The notes: generated by a model not told the origin, from the sequence alone. A stretch of DNA of 64,000 bases from Actinomycetes bacterium (GCA_023404955.1 JAEXZY010000019.1:7408-71407), one strand, 5' to 3'. Positions 1 through 10,348 are shown, counted from the first letter of the stretch. A program made the numbers and translations.

Positions 1-154
1 GCAGATCGGTGCGGCACACACCGCAGGCCGCCACAGCGATCAGCACCTCGCCGGCGGCCGGCTCGGGCACGTCGGTGGTGACCAACTCCAGGGGCCGGGT
101 GACCATCGCCCCCGGTGTGCGGACCCGCCACGCCCGCATCGTGGACTTCGCCAT
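1..154 (-). CDS. Zinc-dependent alcohol dehydrogenase, N-terminal part only
   Basis: The minus strand reads an ATG at 154 and runs off the left edge after about 51 residues. The visible part is the N-terminus of a medium-chain zinc-dependent alcohol dehydrogenase: a MRAW..TPG opening, then a VPEPAAGEVLI stretch, then a CGVCRTD motif. In the family the first Cys of that motif is a catalytic zinc ligand, and the enzyme oxidises alcohols with NAD(P). The substrate cannot be told from this fragment. An internal ATG at 139 is a possible alternative start. The gene is divergent from the response-regulator fusion, with a short shared upstream region at 155-228. Confidence 0.85.
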   Translation of the reverse strand, partial: MAKSTMRAWRVRTPGAMVTRPLELVTTDVPEPAAGEVLIAVAACGVCRTDL

Positions 155-214
155 GCCGCCCAGTCTGCGCCCTGTGCTGATCGGGTTGGACTCTTATCGG
201 CTGGACACCGGGCG

Positions 215-220
215 CATAAT
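215..220 (+). promoter_or_regulatory. Candidate -10 element for a leaderless transcript of the REC/TrxR fusion
   Basis: CATAAT ends 8 bases before the ATG at 229, and no ribosome binding site lies between them. That spacing would put the transcription start at or within a base or two of the start codon, as in many mycobacterial leaderless mRNAs. No good -35 hexamer stands at 16-18 bases, so the call is tentative. Confidence 0.4.
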
Positions 221-1393
221 TGGACTCGATGACAGGCCCGGCCGCTGCGCCCCGTAAACCCGTGATTCTCACCGTCGACGACGATCCCGCGGTCTCCCGC
301 GCGGTGGCTCGTGACCTGCGCCGCCACTACGGCGAGAAGTTCCGCATCGTGCGGGCCGAGTCCGGTCCCGACGCGCTAAAAACCCTCAACGAACTCAAGC
401 TGCGCGGCGAGACCGTCGCGGTGTTCGTCGCCGACTACCGCATGCCGCAGATGAGCGGCATCGAGTTCCTCGAAGCGGCGATGGACATCTTCCCGATGGC
501 GCGCCGCGTGCTGTTGACCGCCTACGCCGACACCCACGCCGCGATCGACGCGATCAACGTCGTCGACCTGGACCATTACCTGCTCAAGCCGTGGGATCCG
601 CCGGAGGAGAAGCTCTACCCGGTGATCGACGCGCTGATCGAGGCGTGGCGCGCCACCGGTGAGCGGGCCATCCCCCACACCAAGATCATCGGCCATCCGT
701 GGAACGCCCGGTCGTCGGAGGTCCGCGAATTCCTGGCCCGCAACCGGCTGTACTACAGCTGGTTCCGCTCCGACGAGCCCAAGGGCATCGCCCTGCTCGA
801 GGCAGCGGGCCAGGACGGGTTGACGCTGCCGGTGGTGGTCACCGAGCAGGGCGAGACGCTGGTCGACCCGACCGATGCCGAACTGGCCGCAACGCTCGGG
901 CTGACCACCACTCCGTCCGGCGACTTCTACGACCTCGTGGTGATCGGCGGCGGCCCCGCCGGCCTCGCGGCCGCGGTCTACGGCGCCTCCGAGGGCCTCA
1001 AGACCGTGCTGATCGAACGCACCGCCACCGGTGGCCAGGCCGGGCAGAGTTCGCGCATCGAGAACTACCTCGGCTTCCCCGACGGCCTCTCCGGCGCACA
1101 GCTCGCTGAGCGCGCCCGCCGGCAGGCCGAGAAGTTCGAGGCCGAGCTGATCACCGCCGCCGAGGTCGTCGCGCTCGAAGTGGACGGCAACGCCCGCACC
1201 GTGCACCTGTCCGACGGCCGGGCCATCGGGACCCGCGCCGTCATCCTGGCGATGGGCGTGGAGTACCGGCAGCTGACCGCCGAAGGATGCGAGACGTTGA
1301 CCGGGGCCGGTGTCTACTACGGCGCCACGACGTCGGTGGCCTCCGAATGCGACGACGACGAGGTGTACGTCATCGGCGGCGCGAACTCGGCGG

Positions 1394-1873
1394 GTCGACG
1401 AAACCGACGCCATCATCCGCGACATGAGGGAGGTGGTGTTCAACCTGTATCAGTCGATCTCGGCGCCGGAGCGCTCCACCCGGATGCGCTCGGCGATCAT
1501 CGATGTCGTCGAAACCAGTTCGGCCGCACTGGACTTCACGCCCAACCTGCAGTTCGACGGTCCGATAGACAACGCGCACGTCCCGCCCGAGCTGTACGCC
1601 GCCGCGCTGGCCGTCGTGCGCGAGGCGTTGAGCAACGTCGCCCGCCACGCACGGGCCAGCGCCGCGTCCGTCACGGTCGCCGTCACCGATACCGATCTAC
1701 GAATCACCGTGCGGGACAACGGTATCGGCGTTTCCGACGCTGATCGGTCGGGCAGTGGCAGGCACAACATCGCGACCCGGGCCCACAATCTGGGGGGCAC
1801 TGCGCGGATCGTCAACAACGCGCGGGGGCGCGGTGCCGTCGTCGAGTGGACAGTGCCGCTCGGTCCGCGCTGA
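1394..1873 (+). pseudogene. 3' fragment of a DosS/DevS-like histidine kinase inside the TrxR gene
   Basis: The open frame from 1394 (VDETDAIIRDMREVVFNL) to the stop at 1873 encodes the end of a DosS-type sensor kinase dimerisation domain and the whole HATPase: N-box REALSNVARHARA, G-box VRDNGIGV, then a C-terminus ending VEWTVPLGPR. The phosphorylated His region, the GAF domains and the start codon are missing. It is about 159 residues of a protein normally several hundred residues long. It lies between the two halves of the TrxR fusion and cannot be expressed as a working kinase. Confidence 0.85.
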
Positions 1874-1879
1874 GCGTCG

Positions 1880-1984
1880 TCAGCTCGATCGGGCGACGAT
1901 CACCGGGACGCGGGCGGCCTGCACGACCGCGCTGCTGACCGAGCCCAGCAGCGCGCTCGCGACGGCGCTGTCGCGGTGGCTCCC
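1880..1984 (-). pseudogene. 3' fragment of a universal stress protein gene
   Basis: Read on the minus strand, the last 34 codons of a universal stress protein are present: GSHRDSAVAS, then LLGSVSSAVV, ending PVIVARSS and a stop at 1880-1882. This is the conserved C-terminal ATP-binding G-S region of the UspA fold. Everything upstream is missing, because the TrxR sequence resumes at about 1986. The fragment converges on the kinase tail with only 6 bases between the two stop codons, so the insert is the junction of two convergent genes from elsewhere. Confidence 0.8.
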
Positions 1985-2493
1985 GAAAGCCGCGATGTAC
2001 CTGTCGCGGACCGCGAAGTCGGTGACGATCGTCAGTCGCCGCACCCTCGAAGACTCCATGTCTCACTACCTGATCCAGCAGATCAGGGCGCAGGACAACA
2101 TCAAGGAGATGCCCAACACGGTCGTGCATGCGGTCAAGGGCGACGGACACCTCGAGGGCATCTGTCTCGAGCACCGCGACACCGGCGAGCGCGAGGAGTT
2201 CTCCTGCGGCCGGATGTTCATCTTCATCGGAGCCGAGCCCCGCACCGAGTGGCTCGACGGCGTCGTCGTGCGCGACGACCACGGGTTCATCGTGGCCGGC
2301 CCGGACCTCCGGGACGTGAGCGGCTGGACATTGGATCGCCCGCCGCATCATCTCGAATCGAGCGTGCCGGGCGTGTTCGTCGCCGGCGACGTCCGCGCGG
2401 AGTCGGCCAAGCGGGTCGCCGCGGCCGTCGGTGAAGGGTCGATGGCGGTCATGCTCGTGCACCGCTACCTGGCCGAGACCTAGGCGTCACCGC

Positions 2494-3909
2494 GTGACCG
2501 GCTCCTGCGACATCAGCGAACTCCGGGATCTGTTCATCTTCGACGGCCTCACCGACGAGCAGCTCGGGGCGCTGTGCGCCGGCGGGCGGATCGCGACGTT
2601 CCCGGCCGGGGTGCTGTGCCGCGAGGGCGAGCCCGCCGAGTTCTTCTACGTGCTCCTCGACGGCGAGATCGCGCTGTCGAAGCGCTCCGGCGCCCGCGAC
2701 ATCCCGATCTGGCGGGCCTGCGCGCCCGGTTCGTACTGCGGTGCGTGGTCGGCCTTCCTGCTCGACGAGGAGACGACCTACGAGAACACCGCGACACTGA
2801 CCACGCCGTCGCGGCTGTTCGAACTCGACGCCACCACCCTGGGCACATTCCTGACCACGCAGTTCCCGATGGCCACGCACCTGCTGGTCGGGCACTCGCA
2901 CGGCCGGTTCCATCAGCGGCGCATTCTCGGCCCGCACGACCGGCTCGTGCAGATGATGCAGATGACGGCCGGGCTGACCCACGAGCTGAACAACCCGGCT
3001 GCTGCCGCGATGCGCGCCGCGCGGGGACTGCGCACTCAGATCGCGGGGATGCGGCACCGTCGGGCCGAACTCCCCGAGCGCTCGCTGCCACCCGACGCGA
3101 TGGCGTCGCTCGTCGAGCTGCAGGACCGCGTGGCCGAGGTGGCCGGCAAGCCGCACGATCTGACGTCCGTGCAGAAGGCCGACCTGGAGGAGGCGCTCGG
3201 CGAGTGGCTCGAGCGCCACGGCGTGGCCGACGCCTGGTCGCACGCCGCGATCTTCGCCGAGGCCGGCCTCGACATCGACTGGATGGAACGGATCTCCGCG
3301 GCGCCGTGCTGCAGCACGCCGAGCTCCCTGAACCCCGTCATCCGCTGGCTCGCCAGCACCGCGGAGACCGAGCTGCTGCTCACCGAGATCACCGACGCGA
3401 CCACGCGCATCTCCACCCTCGTCGACCAGGCCAAGCAGTTCACCCAACTCGACCGGGCCCCATCCGACGTCGTCGACGTGCACGGTCTGCTCGAATCGAC
3501 GCTGGCGATGCGGTCGCACCGGCTGGGTCCCCACGTCACCGTCGTGCGCGACTACGACGAGAAGCTGCCTGCGCTGCCCTGCTACCCGGCCGAACTGAAC
3601 CAGGTGTGGACTCATCTGATCGACAACGCTCTCGACGCGATGGGCGCCGAGCCGGGGACGCTGACCCTGCGCACGCTGCGGGACCTGGACCGGATCCGCG
3701 TCGAGGTCTGCGACACCGGTCCCGGAATGTCAGACGACGTGCTGGCCCGCGTGTTCGACCCGTTCTTCACCACCAAACCGTTCGGGGAGGGCACCGGGCT
3801 GGGCCTGGACGTGGCCGCCCGCATCGTCGACAGGCACGACGGCAGCCTGTGGGCGGAATCAACTCCGGGCGATACGCGTTTCATTACTTCACTGCCGATC
3901 GGGCCGTAA
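2494..3909 (+). CDS. Cyclic-nucleotide-domain histidine kinase (copy 1)
   Basis: A 471-residue soluble sensor kinase. Residues about 10-150 form a cNMP-binding-like beta-barrel (GEPAEFFYVLLDGEIALSKR). Next comes an H-box with phospho-acceptor His (GLTHELNNPAAAA), a long helical insertion with a WLERHGVADAW motif, then an HATPase with N-box (HLIDNALDAM), G1 (CDTGPGM), F-box (FDPFFTTKPF) and G2 (GEGTGLGLDVA). No membrane segment is visible. The GTG at 2494 is chosen because it directly follows the fusion gene's stop (2483) and opens the conserved region. Its neighbour with a receiver domain is the likely partner; that gene is now broken. The ligand of the N-terminal barrel is unknown. Confidence 0.85.
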   Translation: MTGSCDISELRDLFIFDGLTDEQLGALCAGGRIATFPAGVLCREGEPAEFFYVLLDGEIALSKRSGARDIPIWRACAPGSYCGAWSAFLLDEETTYENTATLTTPSRLFELDATTLGTFLTTQFPMATHLLVGHSHGRFHQRRILGPHDRLVQMMQMTAGLTHELNNPAAAAMRAARGLRTQIAGMRHRRAELPERSLPPDAMASLVELQDRVAEVAGKPHDLTSVQKADLEEALGEWLERHGVADAWSHAAIFAEAGLDIDWMERISAAPCCSTPSSLNPVIRWLASTAETELLLTEITDATTRISTLVDQAKQFTQLDRAPSDVVDVHGLLESTLAMRSHRLGPHVTVVRDYDEKLPALPCYPAELNQVWTHLIDNALDAMGAEPGTLTLRTLRDLDRIRVEVCDTGPGMSDDVLARVFDPFFTTKPFGEGTGLGLDVAARIVDRHDGSLWAESTPGDTRFITSLPIGP

Positions 3910-3922
3910 GGAAGGACCTGTC

Positions 3923-5383
3923 ATGGGCGAAAAGTGCGTTCCCGACGAGTTGCGCACGTTGTTCCTGTTCGAAGCGCTCAACGACGAACAGCTTGCGACG
4001 TTGTGCGCCAACGGCCACATCGCCACCTTCGAGCCGGGCCCGATTCATTCCGAAGGTGAACCCGCGACGTGCTTCTACGTCCTGATCGAGGGCGAGCTGG
4101 TGATGTCGAAACGCTCGGGCGGCGTCGACATCGAGACCAACCGCACCTCGCAGCGCGGGGTGTACTGCGGCGCCTGGTCGGCCTACATCCCCGGCGAGGA
4201 ACACGTCTACCAGGCGTCGGTACGCGTGACCCGGCCGTCGAAGTTCTTCGTGCTCGACGCCAACGCCTTCGCCGAGTTCATGCAGAAAGAGTTCCCGATG
4301 GCCGTGCACCTGCTCGAAGGGCACATGGTCGGCGGACTCCGCCAGCGCCAGATCCTCGGCCAGCGCGAGAAACTGCTGGCGCTGGGTCAGCTGTCGGCGG
4401 GGCTGACACATCAGCTCAACAACCCGGCCGGCGCCGCCGCCCGCGCGGTCGCCGACCTGCGCGAGGGCGTCGGCAAGATGCGGCACAAGCTCGCGATGCT
4501 CGCCGACGGCAAGTTCACCCCGGCCGCGCTCAAGGTGCTGGTCAGTATCCAGGACGAGGTCGCAGAGCAGGTGGCCAAGTCGAAGTCCCAGGAGCTCACG
4601 GCGCTGGAGACCTCCGATCGCGAAGACCAGATCGGCGACTGGCTCGACGAGCACGGCATCGCCAGCGCGTGGGACTACGCGCCGACGTTCGTCGAGGCGG
4701 GTCTGGACGTCGACTGGTTGGAGCGGGTCGAAGCCACCATCGACGACGTGGACTGCTCGGCAACGCTGCCGGGGGCGATCGGCTGGCTGAAGTACACGAT
4801 CGACACCGAGCTGCTGATGAACCAGATCGCCGAGGCGAGCAAGCGCATCTCTGCGCTGCTGGCCGGCGCGAAGCAGTACTCGCAGATGGATCGCGCCGAG
4901 TATCAGAGCGCCAACATCCACGAACTGCTGTTCAGCACGGTCAAGACGATCTTCGGCGACAAGCTGGGCAAGGACAAGCCGGTCGAGCTGCACTGGGAGA
5001 AGGACAAGACACTGCCCGAGCTGCTGTGCTACCCGGGCGACCTGAACCAGGTGTGGACCAACATCATCGACAACGCGATCCAGGCGATGAACGGTCACGG
5101 CAATCTGACGATCCGCACCATGCGGGAGAACGAGTCGATGGTGCGGGTGGAGATCTGCGACGACGGTCCCGGGATCCCCGAGGAGATCGTCGATCGGATC
5201 TTCACCCCGTTCTTCACCACCAAGCCGTTCGGTGAGGGCACCGGACTCGGCTTGGACCTGGCCTGGCGCATCGTCGTGGAGAAGCACCACGGCAACCTGT
5301 CGGTGCAGTCCACGCCCGGCGACACCCGGTTCATCGTGTGCCTGCCGCTGGAGGCGCCCGCACCCGCCGAGACGTCGGCGTGA
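3923..5383 (+). CDS. Cyclic-nucleotide-domain histidine kinase (copy 2)
   Basis: A 486-residue paralogue of the preceding kinase with the same order: cNMP-like barrel (EGEPATCFYVLIEGELVMSKR), H-box (GQLSAGLTHQLNNPAGAA), helical insertion (WLDEHGIASAW) and HATPase (NIIDNAIQAM, CDDGPGIPE, FFTTKPFGEGTGLGLD). It begins with ATG at 3923 after an AAGGA site, 13 bases after the previous stop. Its C-terminus carries a short Pro/Ala tail. Two such kinases next to one receiver protein suggest two inputs or a heterodimer; this is inference. The stop overlaps the next start by 4 bases (GTGA), so translation is probably coupled. Confidence 0.85.
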   Translation: MGEKCVPDELRTLFLFEALNDEQLATLCANGHIATFEPGPIHSEGEPATCFYVLIEGELVMSKRSGGVDIETNRTSQRGVYCGAWSAYIPGEEHVYQASVRVTRPSKFFVLDANAFAEFMQKEFPMAVHLLEGHMVGGLRQRQILGQREKLLALGQLSAGLTHQLNNPAGAAARAVADLREGVGKMRHKLAMLADGKFTPAALKVLVSIQDEVAEQVAKSKSQELTALETSDREDQIGDWLDEHGIASAWDYAPTFVEAGLDVDWLERVEATIDDVDCSATLPGAIGWLKYTIDTELLMNQIAEASKRISALLAGAKQYSQMDRAEYQSANIHELLFSTVKTIFGDKLGKDKPVELHWEKDKTLPELLCYPGDLNQVWTNIIDNAIQAMNGHGNLTIRTMRENESMVRVEICDDGPGIPEEIVDRIFTPFFTTKPFGEGTGLGLDLAWRIVVEKHHGNLSVQSTPGDTRFIVCLPLEAPAPAETSA

Positions 5384-6216
5384 CCGACGCGAAGCCCGAC
5401 CTGGGCCGGTTCGGTTCGTTCGGCCGTGGCGTCACCCCTGAGCAGGCCGCCCAGATCGAGGCACTCGGTTACGGTGCCGTCTGGGTCGGAGGTTCACCGC
5501 CGGCCGAACTCGACTGGGTCGAACCACTGCTCGATGCGACGACGACGCTGCAGGTGGCGACCGGCATCGTGAACATCTGGACGGCAGCCCCCGGTCCCGT
5601 CTCGGAGTCGTTCCACCGGATCCAGGCCGCGCACCCCGATCGGTTCGTGCTCGGCATCGGCGTCGGCCACCCCGAAGCGCACCAGCAGTACCGCAAACCG
5701 ATCGACGCGCTGACCGAGTACCTCGACAAACTCGACGAATACGGCGTGCCGCGCGCTCGCCGCGTCATCGCCGCGCTCGGCCCCAAGGTGCTTCAGTTGT
5801 CGGCGGACCGCTCGGCCGGCGCGCACCCGTACCTGACGACGCCCGAGCACACCGCCCGCGCCCGCGAGTTGATCGGGCCCGAGGCGTTGCTGGCGCCGGA
5901 GCACAAGGTGGTCATGACGACCGACGCCGAGCGGGCCCGCGCGGTCGGGCGCAAGGCGCTGAAGATCTACCTCGACCTGACGAACTACCTGAACAACTGG
6001 AAACGGCTCGGATTCAGTGATCAAGACGTGGCCAAACCGGGTAGTGACCGACTGGTGGATGCCGTGGTCGCCTACGGCACCCCCGACCAGATCGCCGCGC
6101 GCCTGACCGAACACCTCGATGCGGGAGCCGACCACGTGCCCGTTCAGGTGCTGACGTCGCCCGACAAACTGGTCGGCGCGCTGTCGGAGCTCGCCGGCCC
6201 GCTGGGACTGCGCTGA
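5380..6216 (+). CDS. F420-dependent luciferase-like oxidoreductase (copy 1)
   Basis: A 278-residue protein of the luciferase-like monooxygenase fold, in the group that uses coenzyme F420 in actinobacteria. The N-terminal GYGAVWVGGSPPAELDWVEPLL and the IVNIWTAAPGPVSESFHRI region are typical, and VLGIGVGHPEAHQQY is the usual strand/loop of the cofactor pocket. Substrate unknown. The GTG at 5380 overlaps the kinase stop by 4 bases, so it is co-translated with the signalling genes. Its closest relative in the window is the next gene. Confidence 0.82.
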   Translation: MTDAKPDLGRFGSFGRGVTPEQAAQIEALGYGAVWVGGSPPAELDWVEPLLDATTTLQVATGIVNIWTAAPGPVSESFHRIQAAHPDRFVLGIGVGHPEAHQQYRKPIDALTEYLDKLDEYGVPRARRVIAALGPKVLQLSADRSAGAHPYLTTPEHTARARELIGPEALLAPEHKVVMTTDAERARAVGRKALKIYLDLTNYLNNWKRLGFSDQDVAKPGSDRLVDAVVAYGTPDQIAARLTEHLDAGADHVPVQVLTSPDKLVGALSELAGPLGLR

Positions 6217-6232
6217 CAACGAAAGGGAACCC

Positions 6233-7093
6233 GTGACCGAATCCGAAGGCCCGTCACTCAAGCCCGCGCTGGGCCGATATGGGGTGTGGACCGGTCAGCC
6301 GGTCACCCCGGAGCAGGCCGTCGACATCGAGAAGCTCGGCTACGGCACGGTGTGGATCGGCGCCTCGCCCGCCGCGGATCTGGAGTTCGTCGAACCGATC
6401 CTGGAGAAGACCGAGACGCTGCAGATCGCCACCGGCATCGTCAACATCTGGACGGCCGACGCCGGCGAGGTGGCCGAGTCCTATCACCGCATCGAGAAGG
6501 CCTTCCCCGGCAGGTTTCTGCTCGGCGTCGGCGCGGGACATCCCGAACACCAGCAGGAGTACACCAAGCCGTACCAGGCGTTGATCGACTACCTCGACGT
6601 GCTGGACTCCGCGAAGGTGCCGACCAGCCGGCGGGTGCTCGCCGCACTCGGGCCGAAGGTGCTGAAGCTGGCAGCGCAGCGCAGCGCCGGCGCGCATCCC
6701 TATCTGACCACCCCGGTGCACACCGGTCAGTCGCGCGAGCTGCTCGGCCCCACCGTGCTTCTCGCTCCGGAGCACAAGGTCGTGCTCACCGATGATCCGG
6801 CCACGGCACGCGAGGTCGGGCGGCAGACCGTGGACTTCTATCTGGGGTTGAGCAATTACGTCAACAACTGGAAACGGCTCGGCTTCACCGACGAGGACCT
6901 GGAACGGCCGGGCAGCGACCGCTTCATCGATGCGGTGGTCGCCTACGGCTCAGTGGACCAGATCGTGGCGCGGCTCGACGAGCACCTGCAGGCCGGTGCG
7001 GACCACGTGGCGATCCAGGTGCTCGGCGGCGGCGACGAGCTGATGTCGACACTGGAGGAGTTGGCCCGTCCTCTGGGACTGACCCAAGCCTGA
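6233..7093 (+). CDS. F420-dependent luciferase-like oxidoreductase (copy 2)
   Basis: A 286-residue tandem paralogue of the preceding gene (GYGTVWIGASPAADLEFVEPIL, IVNIWTADAGEVAESYHRI, LLGVGAGHPEHQQEY, and a shared LNNWKRLGF/VNNWKRLGF segment). The GTG at 6233 has a GAAAGGGA ribosome site 4-11 bases upstream. It is the last gene of the apparent signalling operon that begins at 229. It probably reduces or oxidises a substrate with F420; which one cannot be read from the sequence. Confidence 0.82.
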   Translation: MTESEGPSLKPALGRYGVWTGQPVTPEQAVDIEKLGYGTVWIGASPAADLEFVEPILEKTETLQIATGIVNIWTADAGEVAESYHRIEKAFPGRFLLGVGAGHPEHQQEYTKPYQALIDYLDVLDSAKVPTSRRVLAALGPKVLKLAAQRSAGAHPYLTTPVHTGQSRELLGPTVLLAPEHKVVLTDDPATAREVGRQTVDFYLGLSNYVNNWKRLGFTDEDLERPGSDRFIDAVVAYGSVDQIVARLDEHLQAGADHVAIQVLGGGDELMSTLEELARPLGLTQA

Positions 7094-7122
7094 CTCGGCT
7101 GCGACCGATAGAGTCGACAACC

Positions 7123-8118
7123 ATGCGATTGCTGGTCACGGGGGGCGCCGGCTTCATCGGTGCAAATTTTGTCCATGCCACGGTGCGTGAACGCGACGAC
7201 GTGCACGTGACCGTGCTCGACGCGCTGACATACGCGGGGAGCCGCGAGTCGCTCGCGCCGGTAGAGGGGGACATCCGCCTGGTCGAGGGTGACATCACCG
7301 ACGCGGACCTGGTCGGCCGCCTGGTCGCCGAGTCCGACGCGGTCGCGCACTTCGCGGCCGAGACCCACGTCGACAACGCGCTGGCCGATCCGGCGCCGTT
7401 CGTGCACACCAATGTGCTGGGCACGTTCACGATTCTCGAAGCGGTGCGCCTCAACAACGTTCGGCTGCACCATATTTCGACCGACGAGGTGTACGGGGAT
7501 CTCCCGTTGGGCGACCCGGTGCGGTTCACCGAGGCCACGCCGTACAACCCGTCGAGCCCGTATTCGTCGACCAAGGCCGCCTCGGACATGCTGGTACGCG
7601 CCTGGGTGCGCTCATACAAGGTCGCGGCGACGCTGTCGAACTGCTCGAACAACTACGGCCCCTATCAGCATGTGGAGAAGTTCATCCCGCGGCAGATCAC
7701 GAACATCCTGACGGGGCGCCGGCCGCGACTGTACGGCGCCGGAGCCAATGTGCGGGACTGGATCCACGTGGAGGACCACAATTCCGCGGTGTGGCGCATC
7801 CTGACCGACGGCGACATCGGCCGCACCTATCTGATCGGGGCTAACGGCGAGCGGGACAACCTCACCGTGCTGCGCACGATCCTGCGGCTGATGGACCGTG
7901 CCGAGGACGATTTCGATCATGTCATCGATCGGGCCGGCCACGACCTGCGGTACGCCATCGACCCCGGCCCGCTGCGCGACGACCTCGGGTGGGCGCCGCG
8001 GCACACCGACTTCGAGGAGGGGTTGCGCGAGACGATCGCCTGGTACCGCGACAACGAATCCTGGTGGGCGCCGCTCAAAGACGCGGTCGAGGCGCGCTAC
8101 CTGGTGCGCGAAGGATGA
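7123..8118 (+). CDS. rmlB: dTDP-glucose 4,6-dehydratase
   Basis: A 331-residue extended SDR enzyme that converts dTDP-glucose to dTDP-4-keto-6-deoxyglucose for the rhamnose linker of the mycobacterial cell wall. Visible are the NAD site (VTGGAGFIGANFVH), HFAAETHVDNAL, the HISTDEVYGDL motif, the catalytic YSSTKAASD (Tyr-xxx-Lys) and the family segment CSNNYGPYQHVEKFIPR. Length and sequence resemble mycobacterial RmlB. Its stop overlaps the rmlC start (ATGA), so the two are translationally coupled. Confidence 0.95.
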   Translation: MRLLVTGGAGFIGANFVHATVRERDDVHVTVLDALTYAGSRESLAPVEGDIRLVEGDITDADLVGRLVAESDAVAHFAAETHVDNALADPAPFVHTNVLGTFTILEAVRLNNVRLHHISTDEVYGDLPLGDPVRFTEATPYNPSSPYSSTKAASDMLVRAWVRSYKVAATLSNCSNNYGPYQHVEKFIPRQITNILTGRRPRLYGAGANVRDWIHVEDHNSAVWRILTDGDIGRTYLIGANGERDNLTVLRTILRLMDRAEDDFDHVIDRAGHDLRYAIDPGPLRDDLGWAPRHTDFEEGLRETIAWYRDNESWWAPLKDAVEARYLVREG

Positions 8119-8723
8119 AAACGCGCGAACTCGCGGTCCCCGGCGCCTGGGAGTTGACGCCGACGGTGCATGCCGATTCGCGCGGCGCCTTCTTCGAATG
8201 GTTCACCGACGCGTCGTTCTCCGAGATGACGGGGCATTCTCTCGATCTGCGGCAGGCGAACTGCTCGGTGTCCTCGGCCGGAGTCCTGCGTGGCCTGCAC
8301 TTCGCGCAGTTGCCGCCCAGCCAGGCCAAGTACGTGACGTGCCTGCGCGGCGCCGTCATGGACGTCATCGTCGACATCAGGGTCGGCTCCCCCACCTACG
8401 GCACGTGGGATGCGGTGAGGCTGGATGACGAGACCCATCGAGTGGTGTACCTGTCCGAGGGGCTGGGGCACGCCTTCCTTGCGCTGCAGGACAATTCGAT
8501 CGTCACCTACCTGTGTTCGGCCGGCTATGACCCCGCCCGCGAGCACACGATCAACCCACTCGACCCGGCACTGGGCATCGACTGGTCGGCCTGGCTGCCC
8601 GCGGCCGACCTGATCTTGTCGGATCGCGACCGCGCCGCCCCGTCCCTGGCCGACGCGAATTCCAGCGGTGTCCTCCCCACGTGGGAAGAGTGCGTCGCGT
8701 TCGCCGAGAAGCTCCGCGGCTAG
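8115..8723 (+). CDS. rmlC: dTDP-4-dehydrorhamnose 3,5-epimerase
   Basis: A 202-residue cupin that epimerises dTDP-4-keto-6-deoxyglucose, the step after RmlB. The sequence shows DSRGAFFEWF at the N-terminus, VLRGLHFAQLPPSQAKYVTCLRG with the catalytic His region, YLSEGLGHAFLALQDNSIVTYLCS with the second conserved segment, and PLDPALGIDW near the end. It starts at ATG 8115, inside the rmlB stop. rmlA and rmlD are not in the window. Confidence 0.94.
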   Translation: MKTRELAVPGAWELTPTVHADSRGAFFEWFTDASFSEMTGHSLDLRQANCSVSSAGVLRGLHFAQLPPSQAKYVTCLRGAVMDVIVDIRVGSPTYGTWDAVRLDDETHRVVYLSEGLGHAFLALQDNSIVTYLCSAGYDPAREHTINPLDPALGIDWSAWLPAADLILSDRDRAAPSLADANSSGVLPTWEECVAFAEKLRG

Positions 8724-8748
8724 AGCCCCTCGTCTTCGGGCAGGCCTC

Positions 8749-8778
8749 TTGCCAGCACCCCTCCACAATTACTAGGAT
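8749..8778 (+). promoter_or_regulatory. Candidate promoter of the mmsA-fadE9-mmsB operon
   Basis: TTGCCA (8749-8754) and TAGGAT (8773-8778) stand 18 bases apart in the gap between rmlC and mmsA, with the mmsA ATG about 40 bases further on. This resembles a SigA-type promoter. No clear operator palindrome is seen beside it. Confidence 0.45.
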
Positions 8779-8819
8779 ATCCAACTATCGACACTCAGTC
8801 GCATCTGAAAGGCCGACTC

Positions 8820-10340
<1,521 letters not shown>

Positions 10341-10348
10341 CGGGCAGC

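Larger units (their letters stand above)
229..2483 (+). pseudogene. Response regulator / glutaredoxin-like / thioredoxin-reductase-like fusion, interrupted
   Basis: This gene is in two pieces, 229-1395 and about 1986-2483. The first encodes a receiver domain (VDDDP; phospho-acceptor Asp69 in VADYRMP), a glutaredoxin-like segment at about residues 145-225 with no Cys pair, then a TrxR-type FAD domain (VIGGGPAGLAAA, GGQAG) up to the NAD-site sequence GGANSAG. The second resumes at AAMYLSRTAKSVTIVSRR and ends with the second FAD motif (GVFVAGDVR). Removing about 590 bp restores one frame of about 554 residues, the usual size of these fusions. The TrxR part also lacks the CxxC redox centre (YYGATTSVASEC instead). 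As it stands, the first piece runs on out of frame to a stop at 1743. The ATG at 229 is preferred over a TTG at 220. A functional product is unlikely unless the join is an assembly error. Confidence 0.88.

Noticed and set aside
376..1443. Long minus-strand open frame opposite the REC/TrxR gene
   Set aside because: It is the antisense shadow of a high-GC gene. Its sequence is rich in Arg, Gly, Val and Asp without any family motif, whereas the plus frame holds clear domains.
1394..1984. The insert in the TrxR gene as an insertion sequence
   Set aside because: It has no transposase frame, no terminal inverted repeats and no clear target duplication. It consists of two gene 3' ends.
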